This document shows, in pieces, positions 24,101 through 34,630 of a stretch of 64,000 nt of DNA (the first letter of the stretch is position 1; each line of letters begins with the position of its first letter). Position numbers and translations under genes: made by a program. The notes beneath the pieces are model-generated. The model made no database searches, was not told where the DNA came from, and saw only the letters and a list, made by a program, of their open reading frames with translations. This DNA is from Tricholoma matsutake (Eukaryota; Basidiomycota; Agaricomycetes; Agaricales; Tricholomataceae), in the NCBI GenBank assembly GCA_026075535.2, contig AP026549.1, forward strand, positions 2,418,001 to 2,482,000. The letters run 5' to 3'.

Positions 24101-25580
24101 TTAGACCTATGCCTTCATGTACTTTCTTTGCCAAGGTAGTTGCACCACAACACTTGACTGCACTGTGGCTGATTGGGGCAATTATACCTGCCTCTAGCAT
24201 TTTGTCGAGCACACCATTGAAGTATTCCTTTTGAGGGCCACTGAGAGGATGTTGATTTACCTTCTTTTTAAATGTTGTGCCATTGGGTATGTGTAGTTTG
24301 TGTGTGGCTCCTGCTACTACCGTTACCTCGCTCATGGATAGTGCAAAGCAGTCAGCAAACTCACGGAGTAGGTTATTGATGCTTACGTGTTGTTTTTCAG
24401 TTAAATCGTCACCTATAGTTAGTTCTGAGAGCACTGTGTTCACATGCTCAACTTTAAATGGATCTGATGACCGGGTGAACACCGCTTTGTCTCGGTCCCC
24501 GGAAAGTATTTTTTGCTCTGTGCCGGTATTGATGTCATGTTCTTCTGAGCCGATGTTCCATATGTTGCCTTCGCTTGGTTTGGGGTCTGGGCTGTTGGGT
24601 ATATTATTAGTAAGAGGTATTTCGGTGGAGGATGAAAGCTGGGCAGTTAGTTGTTTATCTTTCTGTAGTGATTTCCCTAATCTCTTGCACTTTGCTGATG
24701 TGCATTCTGCCTGAGACCTCCTTTCATGCAAGCCGTTGGCTACTTGCCACTGGGCACGTTCCACTTTTGTACGTCTCTTGTTTCCATCCTGCATGAGTGG
24801 GTGTTGAGTTTGTGGTGTTGCAAGATTCTGGTGCATGTGCCTGTCCTGTGCCTCTGGATGCTCGGTTCTGGTTTCTTGATGACTCTCGTGTTCTCGGGGG
24901 GGATGCGCAGAGATCCCCCTTGGAGTTATGCCCTGGTTATTACCAGAATTACCGTTTGCTGGAAACAGTGACTGGGTTCTTCCTTCTGACTTGTGCTGGT
25001 TCTGTAGCATGACCCAGTTGCCATCCTTGGGGATCCTTATGATGTCCAGGTCATAATCGTGCACCGCTTTGAACTTCTTCAGGAGGGGTTTCCCAAATAG
25101 CACTGACCAAGCCCCATTGCTATCGAAGACTTCAAAGGTACCTCGATGCGAGATGTCTGCTGCTGTGACACTTCCTGTCCATGTTCCAGCAGATGGTACC
25201 AGCCTGCCATCCGCCATATGCATGATATGATTTGACTTCCCCAGCATTTCGAGGCGGTGCTTGACAGTTTGGAATGTCCGGAGATCAACGGTGTTCACCA
25301 TTGCTCCATCGTCGAATGTGCTATTTAGCCTCACGATTTCTCCTTGTGGTCCATGTAATTTGACCATGTATTGGAACGGTGTGGTTCTTGTTTCATCGTC
25401 GTTGCTCTCCATGCAATACAGATCAACGATATGAGATTCTGCTTGGGCGGTGTACATGGTGGTGTCTGGTTTACTATTCACATCTGTAAGTAAGAGTTTG
25501 TCTTCCTTCTCTACGGTAAACCTTGCACTCAATGGCATTTCATTGTCCTTGGATGACGCCTTCTCACACCCAAGGACCAT
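21197..25580 (-). pseudogene. pol: Pol polyprotein: protease, reverse transcriptase, RNase H, integrase
   Basis: Read on the minus strand. Protease (STFDDGAMVNTV) is followed by reverse transcriptase (CQDFAELNKVTQ, YKCMPFGLTGVPSTFAEM, catalytic LFVDD), then RNase H (FIVTMDGCKYGFAGML, ELETDCQALRDHLL). Integrase has its zinc-binding H-H-C-C (DCGKCKGHG) and DDE core: Asp in LVGDTLSMP, Asp in VDVGPEFDNN, Glu in NGLIEGMNAKL. Nonsense codons are all TGA, at 23967-23969, 23045-23047, 22712-22714, 22475-22477 and 21383-21385. Each falls where reading on gives a sensible protein and arginine (CGA) would fit. One frameshift lies in an A-run near 23580. After the last TGA a Glu-rich coiled stretch continues to 21197. 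The protein cannot be made intact. Confidence 0.9.
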
Positions 25581-25630
25581 TCCTCCGCTATCATGCTCAT
25601 TTCCTTGGGTCGTCAGCGGGACCTCTTGTT

Positions 25631-27037
25631 CTATGCTGACGACCCCGGTCCTTTTCCCTGACTTGCTAAGTAGTTGGCAATCACTTTCTGGTCATACTCT
25701 TCCCTTGATGTCCATGGACTCATCTCATTGATGAGGTTGACGTTTCTTGTTACATTTGGTGGGCAGCTGTGTTTGATAGATGCAGCGATGGATCTCCAGC
25801 GACTTTCAGATCTTGGGACCAGCGTGGAGCTGTCGCAGCTGGGGCCCATGTGTCCTGGCAAGCCACACCTCCAGCACTCTCCTGACGTGACAGGCGTGGT
25901 TCCGGGTGAGAGTGGGTATGGACGTGTCTCGCTCACTTGCTGTCCGGCATATTCAGTGTGCCACTTCATGATCTGGGCCTCGTACAAAGGCCAGCCAGCT
26001 GGGGTGTTTGTGTGGATGGGGAGTGCAAGCCTTATGACATCGTTCATGCACTCGGCAGGGGTTCTGTTCTGCTGGTATGTTGGTTGGTTCGGTGTTTGGT
26101 AGGTGGTGCGTGGGGCCTGGTTGTTCGCATTGAGCATTGGTGCAGGGGAATAGTTTGGGGTGCTGGGTTGTGTTCGGAGCATTGGGAATCGGGGAACGGG
26201 GGGTGGTGCGTTGAGGGTGAGCTGTTGGAGTGCATTCGTGACGTCTCGTGCAGACGTCTCGCATAGTTCCTGTAACTTCCTTACCTGCTCTTGTAACTCC
26301 CTTGCTTCCTTCTCTTCCTCTTTTGCCTCGGTGATCTGGGTGACTGTAGCTGCACATACAGCATTGCAGAATGATGCCCAGGTGGTGTGCCCTGATCCCG
26401 TTACCTTCTGTAGGACCTTTGGCATTGATCTGCAAATGGAGTTGACCAATAAACCATTGGCATCTGGGATTGCAGCTGTGAGATGCTCTATCTTGTCAGC
26501 CCATACGATGTGCGCGAGTTCTTCTATTCCGTTTGTCACCACTCGTTTCCCCACCTCTTCTTCGCTAATTGTGGTTTGCTCTAGCGCTGCTTGCTTCTCC
26601 TTGACGGTCTTCACGGTGGGCGCTTTGCTCGGCTACTTCCTCTTGAATGCACTGACGAGGTGGTCCCAGGTGTCGATGTCAGTGGTAGGTAGGTTGTCGA
26701 ACCATTGTTCTGCTGCGGCATTCGATTTCAGGTTGAGCCCAAAGTTCTCCAGCTTCTGTGTGTCCGTGGCGTTGGTTTTGTTGAGGCCCCAGTGTTGCAT
26801 CGCTTTTAGGAAGTCCTGAGGGCTCTCCTCTGGATGTTCATCATCGCCCCAGAACAGTTTGACATTCTCGGGCATGAAGTCGTCGTCGTCGGGTGGGGTT
26901 GTAGAGAGCTGAGGTGTAGACAGGGGTACAGGTGGTAGTATATACTTGAAGGTGGGAGTTGGGCTGGTTGCGAGGTCGGGTAACAATGGGAATATGTATG
27001 AGGTAGTTAGGGATGGTGCTTCACTCAGCGCAGTCAT
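25631..27037 (-). pseudogene. gag: Gag protein with CCHC zinc knuckle, one nonsense codon
   Basis: Structural protein that packages the retrotransposon RNA. It starts at the ATG at 27037. The capsid-like part includes VKLFWGDDEHPEESPQDFL and WFDNLP. A Glu/Lys-rich coiled coil (EAKEEEKEARELQEQ) follows, then a Pro/Asn-rich linker and the zinc knuckle CWRCGLPGHMGPSC (C-x2-C-x4-H-x4-C). The frame is interrupted by TAG at 26633-26635, directly after FKRK, where related elements have tryptophan (TGG to TAG). Pol begins just downstream in the same strand. Confidence 0.88.
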
Positions 27038-27040
27038 CAA

Positions 27041-27323
27041 AGTGGCAGGCAGAAATCTGCCTCTAGGGTCGCATCATACAGGTTTAGCCAGTGTTGCGGA
27101 TGCGAGGCTCACCACGAGGCAGAGCAGGATGCACAACACGAGGTGCATAGATGGGTGCATGTTGCAGGGACGCGATTGGGTGTCACGGATGTAGACAATA
27201 ACGAATGTGGGCGAGCAATCAGAGGGTGACGTTGAGCTGAAAAGGATGGTGCCTGAGATAAATGAGACGAGAAGGAGTGACTTGTGGAAATGAAAGTGGT
27301 CGGCTGTGTGCGTCAAGTTCGAA
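27041..27323 (-). other. Retrotransposon 5' leader
   Basis: Noncoding leader between the primer binding site and gag. The open frame across it starts at a non-ATG within the primer site and has no recognisable domain. Confidence 0.5.
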
Positions 27324-27341
27324 TTCCCAGTTGTCACCAGA
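27324..27341 (-). promoter_or_regulatory. Primer binding site-like sequence
   Basis: Two bases inside the 5' LTR the minus strand reads TGGTGACAACTGGGAA. Its complement ends in ...GTTGTCACCA, like the 3' end of a tRNA with its CCA and with TTCGAA (T-loop-like) upstream. I cannot name the tRNA. Confidence 0.6.
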
Positions 27342-27578
27342 TGGAGTCGTGCAGTCTCTTAGGGTCTCGTCTACTACTAGATGAGACGGTTTGGACAGGG
27401 CTCACATCTACTACTAGATGCGAGTCGGAACAGATGCGGACAAGCAAAGATAAAGATGATCCCCTGTCTACCACATGTGCATGTCTATCTACGAGGTCAT
27501 GTGACCACTAAGGGGAATGCCGGACTCTGTCATGCTCTGCTACTGGACTCTGCTATGGGCACTACTGCCACGGCTACA
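27342..27578 (-). repeat. 5' LTR (right copy, 237 bp)
   Basis: Direct partner of 20357-20593, about 92% identical by hand alignment, followed by the second ACAG target copy at 27579-27582. Confidence 0.92.
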
Positions 27579-30230
27579 ACAGGACCGACATGAACGTACT
27601 GACGATGCTAGGGATGTCAATGGTGGTATCGGTATGTGCAGATACTGTCACAAATAGCCCAGCTCAACTGTTGCACAGAGTCAGAATTGCCATACATTCT
27701 GGCTGGAAAAGTAGCTGGCATTGAACGCCAACAGGCGAAGCCAGACTCTCCCTTAGTGTTTTGACACTCTGAATGAAAACACTCCTCGCGATCAAGTGCT
27801 CTTACACAACTTACATCCCCCTTGAATACCAAGAAGAGGAAGTGCAAGGAGATAGAGAGGCCGGGGGCTTTGAAAGAAAAGCATACTGAGGCCAAGAGGT
27901 GGGAGACGAGGAAGCAAATATGCCAAGAGACAGGGAGGCAGCGGATGGGGATGGGGATGGAGAGCCAGGGTCTACGGGAAGCATTAGAGGTGAGGAGCAC
28001 TTTTGAGGAACAACCGGATGGCAGGCTACTGGAATTCATTGACCTTACTTTGGCAGAGGTAAAGGAAGACATGGTGAGAGCTGTTGCCTATTCCTCGCAC
28101 CACTAGGCTCTGAACACAGAACAGCAGTCTGAACCTGATATTACTTTTGCATGGGAGGACATTCCTCCAGAGGTATGTGACTGTAAATGATGCTATTATT
28201 CCTAAGCATACCGTTTTTTAGATGTTTGTGGCCCCTCAATCTCTTCCCCTGTATGGGCCTGAATCCACAATCCCATATAATTATACAGCTGGCTTTCATG
28301 TAGGTCATGTTGGCATGCATTGTCAGCCTTACTGATGTAAAAGCAGTCCAAAGCAGTGTTAAAGTTCTTCTGTGACGTATGGAATGCAGTTTCCAGGGGA
28401 TTCATGGATGGTCTGCCCCCTCATCTACAACCCAATAGCTCTCACTCAATCTTTCATGTGATGTGGTCAACTGAATGTGCTTCTATGCCACCGGAAGTGA
28501 TTCGAGATATCTTCAGCTGTAAATGCATCATCATCACTGACAAGCCTATGCAAATTGTTCAATTTGAGGCAAATGGCATGTCCACCATTTCACCCAAGCT
28601 GAGTAAAAGAATCACTATTCAGGGTCAGTAACTCCACATTGCACTTTTACTAGACTAAATACCCTCACAGATCACTCCCTTCCTGAAGATGATGAGGGAA
28701 GGATAGCATTATGCATCAGAACCCCTGAAGATTTACTACGAAGCCACCGAGCGGGGGATGGTGGGAAGATCCTCAACGCCCTACACTTTCCACTTCCCTT
28801 GCCACCTATTGATTGCATGCCTCTGCCATCATTAGCAAGTGATGAGTATGCCTTCTGAGCGACTGCAGATTCTCAGTTCTGCAAGGTCTCGTACCATCCA
28901 TTTCCCTTTGGTAGTTTAGCTTGGGGCCTGGCAGCGACATCGGGTGCCCATCATAAGTTCCACCTTGACGCTGATGGATTTGGTACCCACATCAAGGTCA
29001 TCAGTGAAGGGGGATGCAAATGGTGGGTCATCGCAACTCCCAAAAATCCCCAGGCACTTGCCAGCACCCTGTTGTTCACCGGGAGCTTTGGCATTGACAA
29101 TGTGGATGTGGATAACTATGATTTTGAAGCTGTGCTCCTCACACCTGGCATGGAGCTGTGAGTCATTTTTTGCTTTTTGGATTTGGGATGATAATACAGG
29201 ATGGATAGGAATATGAGGCCCGGTACATTGCATGCTGTGTTCACTCCCAAGTCTGCTATCTGTTTAGGTGGCCATTTCTACAGCATTGGAACCATCACTC
29301 ATACAGTCTACTCCATCATCCACACCTTTGTCGGCAGCCAGACTCTGACAAATATGGAACATGCCGCTGATTCTAGAACCCTTCTTCGCCACCTCCTTAT
29401 CCATATTTATGAGGAATCGGTGGCAAGTGGGTTTTCAGCCACTCCAGAGCAGCTGATCCCAGTAGGGAATCATCTTCCTGCATTTAATACCTGGGAAGGA
29501 GTCATCGAAATCGTCAATCTCATCAATGTCATAGAACTTGAAGAAGTTTTGCATTGGCAGACGTATACTCAAAATGGCTTATTGTACAAAGAGCAGCAGG
29601 CCATGAAGCATTGCCATAAACTGGGTAGAGAGCTCCTGCACTGGCTATGGTGCAACTACAGCTTCAGCATCTTCGCGGAACATGCTGGATCATGGGATAA
29701 ATGGAGAATCTTTTACTTTACAGGTCTTGCTAGCCAAACTAAGGCCATTTCCTTCTATCTTGAGTGGGCATTAAAGGTGAACTTGAAGCTGGAGGAAGAT
29801 GGCTGTACATCCGAGCAAGTGGTTGCAGCTATTTACCAAGTTTTCCAAAACAACCGACTATTTTGGAGAGCATGGCACACCATCAATGACAGTCATTCCC
29901 AACAGTTCTTATCATGGACAGATGCAAACTTTGAGGTCTCTGTCAGACAACCTGTGAAGTATTTCCCTGCAGATGAATTTGGTTTGCATGCATTTTGTAT
30001 AAACATCATTAAGCTGACTTGTTCCCAGATGATAGCGTAGAGATGGGGCCTCTTGAAGATGATGACGAAGATGATGACGATGATGAAGATGAAGACGAAG
30101 ATGAAGACCAGGACGTGGAAATGGATGGGTGCTCAGAAGGAGGTTCAGGAGAGGACTCAGCAGAGGAGAATGCTTGTATGTGGAGATTGGACCTATCTTT
30201 AGTTCCTGTAGCTCACTGATGTTTATCCTA
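27579..30230 (+). pseudogene. JmjC-like dioxygenase gene, 3' part
   Basis: Resumes the interrupted frame as QDRHERTDDARD. After several introns it encodes a cupin/JmjC-like core: SLAWGLAATSGAHHKFHLDADGFGTH, CKWWVIATP, then after an intron (GTGAGT at about 29160) MRPGTLHAVFTP and GGHFYS. HLD (H-x-D) and the later TLHAV His are the expected iron ligands. Known JmjC proteins remove histone methyl groups or hydroxylate proteins; the substrate here is unknown. A C-terminal region follows (LLRHLLIHIYEES onwards), and it ends in an Asp/Glu run (30050-30130). An in-frame TGA lies at 28856-28858 just before the core. With the retrotransposon inside it, the gene is dead at this locus. Confidence 0.6.
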
Positions 30231-30239
30231 TAGCAAAGT

Positions 30240-31750
30240 GACAAAAGGCTAGCTGAAAGGCTGGACCCTTTACACTTCCCTATTAGGAGCAGCTTTCACT
30301 GCACATGACAGGTCTCTGAGCCTGCCATTTTTTTACAACCTCGCTACTTTTATGACCCTGATGCCTTCAATGTTTCAACATTGGGCAGTTGTGTACCTTG
30401 AATATGGCTTTACTCCTGAATTACTATCCCCCATGCTTTTCAATCAAAATCTGATTTCAAAATCCTTCCTGATACAGTTGTACAACAGAGTAAGTACCAG
30501 AGGTAGTGATGATTGAGAAAGTTGAAGACTAGCAAAAAAATTACTCTCATACTAGTACAAGTTGATTCAGACATGGCACTGGCTAAGGCTCCAGCCATTT
30601 AGTTTATGCTTACTCAACAAAGGTCAAGTATACATAAATGGTAGCCTAAACAGTATAACCATCTATATGCTGTTTAATAACTTCAGTATGTACACAGTTT
30701 AAAATATTAGTATTTGATGAAAGTGTTCAAGGTTTTTATTGAGCTAACTAACCTCTCTCGCATGAAGCGAGGGGCCCAAAAGTAGGGGCCACAAAAGTAA
30801 TTAATGATCAAAACAAAAAAACTTGCACTTTTCACAGGGAGGCTGCCCCATGAGCAGCTGCTCACAGCGGTGGTTGGGTGAGCTGCCACTTCCGTGTCTC
30901 TTGTCCCCATTTTCCCCGTATGTGTTAGCATCATTCATCTGATGCAGTGGTGGTGGTGGTGCCCATACCTTTGCTTCTGGTTGTTCGCTCTCCCCCACCA
31001 TTTGTGGTTCGTTCTCTTCTGGTGGTTACTGTCTGGAAGTTGTCCCATCCCCTGTCCTGTTGCTCCCCATTTCCACCCACGAGCAGTTGCTCACTGCAGG
31101 GGTTGGGGGTGCTGCTGTTGTTGTGGTGGTAGCCTGAGCAGTGGCCACGTGGTCCTCCACATTGTCATCTTCCTGTCATTTTCCATGGCATCAGTCCATT
31201 AGAGTGTTGGTCTTGTCCTGGTGGTTGTCCTCGTCATTGTCCTCCCTTTGTCGTCGTCGTTTTTGTCTGCTGTCTCTGTTGTTATAATGTAATGGTGGCA
31301 GGTGCTGGGTTGGTGGATGATCTGGGGGTGGGGTGTGAGTTGTGGTGGGTGGAGATGGAAATAGGGGACATACCCAGCAGTCTGCAGGTCTCCCAACACC
31401 CCTCTGTGGTCTCCTATACCCAAACGAGAGCCTCGCATCCCATTTGGATGGGGAGGAGGGGTGGTGTTGTGTTGCATGCATTGTTGGCTGTTGTCGAGCT
31501 GAAAACACTGTAGCAGTGTAACCTATGGAAAAGAACATTTTTCTAGTTATAGTTGAAGAGAAAGAAAAAACTTACTACATATTTCGATGGTGGAAGCAAG
31601 GATCCGGTGACTTGTGAGAATACAAGTTATGATCTAACAAAGGAGACTATTAGTAGTGAAAAGAACAAGAAAAGGAGGAGAAATTACATAGGGAACCTGT
31701 TAAAATATTCCTTACTATGTAGGGCGAGTTGTGCCAGTGAAGATCCTTAG
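30240..31750. other. No gene; low-complexity repeat-derived DNA
   Basis: 30240-30700 is AT-rich noncoding sequence. 30830-31500 is G/T-skewed low-complexity sequence containing the GAGCA(R/Y)YTGCTC palindrome (30850, 31080) that recurs at 42510, 42725, 45190 and 45315. This suggests fragments of one dispersed repeat family. Confidence 0.5.
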
Positions 31751-31930
31751 CTCTAGTTAGCATAGGCGGATATCAAGCAAGTAACAAGTCCATGATCCCT
31801 GCATCCATGGCTCAATAGCGGTGTTTGTGGACACTCCAAATCCATCGAAAATAAATTCCCAAAAAGGAAAATACAAAAAAGGAAAGAGGGAAGATTGACC
31901 CATCGACGGCATGGTAACCGTGTTTGTGGT

Positions 31931-31987
31931 CTCGATAGCCGGTATCGAGTTCCCACACTAGTATTGAGGCCACATTTGGCCTCAATA
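31931..31987. repeat. Two adjacent perfect hairpins
   Basis: CTCGATA/TATCGAG (31931-31937 and 31943-31949, 5-base loop), then TATTGAGGCC/GGCCTCAATA (31962-31971 and 31978-31987, 6-base loop). They lie directly upstream of the Tnp2 transposase gene. Confidence 0.8.
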
Positions 31988-32003
31988 GCCTAGTACCACT
32001 GCA

Positions 32004-34497
32004 ATGTTCAGTATTCTGGGTCTGCCACCATGCTTCAAATACCACTATAGTGTCAGCTGTGATCATCCCTTTTATTGCTACACTGAGGTCACCTTGATAT
32101 GTTGTCTTGTGCTGTTCTGGATCTCAATGTCTCGGAGTCTCACTGCTCTCTCTCTATTTCTTGGAGTTGTTCTGATGGTCCATCACATGTGTGAAAATTC
32201 ATGCATCACATACACCGGTCCATTTTCGGAGCTCGACAAATGTCCCTACTGTGGCGATGACCACTATAGCGATCCCAAAAAGAAAGCGGCAAAGTAAGAA
32301 CTTCATACCATTCCACTTGGGCCTCAGTTACAGTCTCTCTTCAGAGATCCCAAAGGTGCCGAATTAATGTCCTACTGACATAGGGAAACTGAGGTGACGA
32401 TTTCAGCCCTCCAACAAAATAATGGGCAACTTGAAGCCTATTCTGATTTTATTCATAGATCCGAGTACTTGGGTGCCGTGCAGGAAGGCTGGATCACAGA
32501 TGAGGATGTTGTCCTTATGTTTTCAATTGATGGTGCGCAGTTGTATGCCCACAAGGTCTCCGACTGCTGGATCTATATCTGGGTCATATTTGATCTTGCC
32601 CCCGAGCTTTGTTACAAGAAAAAATATGTGCTACCTGGGACCGTCATTCCGGGGAAGCCAAAGAACATTGATTCATTTCTATTTCCAGGATTTTATCATC
32701 TTTCGTCTTTACAATGTGAAGGGTTCAAAATATGGGATGCATCGCGTAATGTGACGTTTACCTGCTGACCATTTCTGGCATTGGGCACTGCAGATGGCCC
32801 AGGGATGATGTATGTTAGTGGATTGGTTGGATATCATGGGAAATATGGCTGCCGCCTGTACTGTGGTCTCGTTGGCCGGCATAAGGTGGGCGGTGCCCAT
32901 TATTATCCTGCTCTACTCAAGCCCAATAACTTTTCTGTGCCGGGGTGTTCCCATGATGACATTTCATATACATCCCTCCCGACATGTTCCCCAGAAACAT
33001 TCCAAGAGAACCTAAGCTACCTCGTGGAGTCCCCAAACGAGACTCAGTACAAAAAACGCCGTCTGGAGACAGGTATTTCGAAACCGAGCCTCTTCTTGGG
33101 GCTTCAGCAACACAAGCTCTTGTCTCTTCCAGGTTGCTTTGGTTCGGATCTGATGCATTTACTCGCACTCAACATTCCAGATCTTCTCATTCCTCTCTGG
33201 CATGGCATGTTTGACTGTGATAAGACTGATCATCGCTCCAGCTGGGATTGGGCAGTGCTCCAGGGCACAGTTTGGGAAGCTCATGGAGAACAGGTTGCTG
33301 CTGCTACACCTTATCTTCCTGGTTCTTTTGATCATCCACCTTGAAATCCAGCTCAGAAAATCTCCAGTGGATACAAGGCATGGGAGTACATGCTATACAT
33401 GTACACTCTTGGACCAGCACTGTTCTACAGTGTCCTACCTGAGAAATACTGGAAGCATTTTTGCAAGCTAGTGTATGGTGTATGGATCATTTATCAACAC
33501 AAAATCCAGTTTGCAGACCTCCAGAAAGCTCATGATGCACTCATTCAATTTGCCCATGAATTCGAGCTTCTTTATAACCAGTGAAGACCAGATCGCATTC
33601 ACTTTGTACGGCAATCCATCCATGGTCTTACGCATCTAGCTACCAAAATTCTATGTATAGGCCCTGGTATTTGTTCATTGCAATGGACAATGGGATGAGT
33701 AATTGGTAGTTTGGGTCAGGAGGTCCGCCAGCCATCAAATGCATTTGCAAACTTATCAAGGAAGGCTATCCAATGTTGCCAAGTCAATGCTCTGAAAGCC
33801 ATGGTACTGAATCTCGATCGCTATGTGCCAGCTGACATTCCTCAAACTGCTATTGATGTTGGTAATGGGTTTGTCCTTCTTCATGCATGAGATACCACTG
33901 CGTGAGTTATGTTGGATTACAAAAAAGATGCGCTTGGGAAGTATGTCAAGGATATTCAAGATATTGATGACTTGGATGATGAATGGCATCCCATGGTGAC
34001 TAGATGGGCAAGACTGCGGTTGCCTAATGGGCAGATCGTGTGCTCTGCTTGGAAGGAAAAGGCTAAAGTGCGAATCACAAGGAATGTCAAGGTTAGGAAC
34101 AAAATTTCCTTCTATAGAATGATGGGACTTACTTTGTTCTTAGTTTTCTTCTGGTTCAACTTCGGTCCATTTTTCAGAGGTTCAATACTACTTCCAAATG
34201 CAATTTGGGCAACAATATAAGGTACTGGCACTCATATCCGTGTACTCACCTCCACATGCTGGTCTCTTTGAAGCATCAAACGGGACTGTTTTGTCCTGTA
34301 CCTATCATGGTGATGCCCACCTCAAGGTGATCGACATCTCTTCTATTGTTTTGGTCATTGCAATGATTCCACACGATCCTTTTGTGGATGGAAATATGCA
34401 GGAACGATATTTCGTGGTGGAAAAGCCTGGATTGGAAGCAACAGTACTCGGAGGTGTCGAAGACGATCAGGCAGAGCAAGATGGAGACAAAGAATAG
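32004..34497 (+). pseudogene. Tnp2-family (CACTA-like) transposase, many TGA codons
   Basis: Basidiomycete Tnp2 transposase. An N-terminal Cys motif (CITYTGPFSELDKCPYCGDDHY) leads into LMFSIDGAQLYAHKVSDCW, YVLPGTVIPGKPKN and DSFLFPGFYHLSSLQCEG. Next come ADGPGMMYVSGLVGYHGKYG, HYYPALLKPNNF, RRLETGISKPSLFLGL, FGSDLMHLLALNIPDL and SGYKAWEYMLYMYTLGPALF. HFVRQSIHGLTHLA follows, then the C-terminus VEKPGLEATVLGG. Family order and length are nearly complete. Stops interrupt it at 32376-32378, 33342-33344, 33582-33584, 33696-33698 and 33888-33890, all TGA and all at sites where the family wording I recall has Arg. A sixth TGA (33903-33905) could be part of an intron donor GTGAGT. Terminal inverted repeats were not found. 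Confidence 0.82.
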
Positions 34498-34630
34498 ATA
34501 TAAGTATACTAAATTCTAATACAGTATATAGATCATCGTGACTCGGGATAAGATAATCATAAGCACCTCGTGACTTTGTTTACTTTCTTTTGTCATTCTT
34601 CTGTTTCACCTCGCCTTCAATTGTGTACAA

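Larger units (their letters stand above)
20357..27578 (-). mobile_element. Complete Ty3/gypsy-type LTR retrotransposon, inactivated
   Basis: A 7.2-kb element oriented on the minus strand. It has 237-bp LTRs beginning TGGAGT and ending CTACA, a 4-bp target duplication, a primer-binding-site-like stretch just inside the 5' LTR and a G-rich polypurine tract just inside the 3' LTR. Gag with a zinc knuckle is followed by protease, reverse transcriptase, RNase H and integrase in Ty3 order. At least six nonsense codons and one frameshift inactivate it. It has split a JmjC-like gene. Confidence 0.93.

Noticed and set aside
27305..27330. tRNA gene suggested by TTCGAATTCCC followed by CACCA
   Set aside because: Only the 3' part of a tRNA-like sequence is present, next to the LTR; it is the complement of a primer binding site.
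27074..27337. Minus-strand ORF with a hydrophobic C-terminal stretch before gag
   Set aside because: It starts at a GTG inside the primer binding site, occupies the leader, and has no family resemblance.
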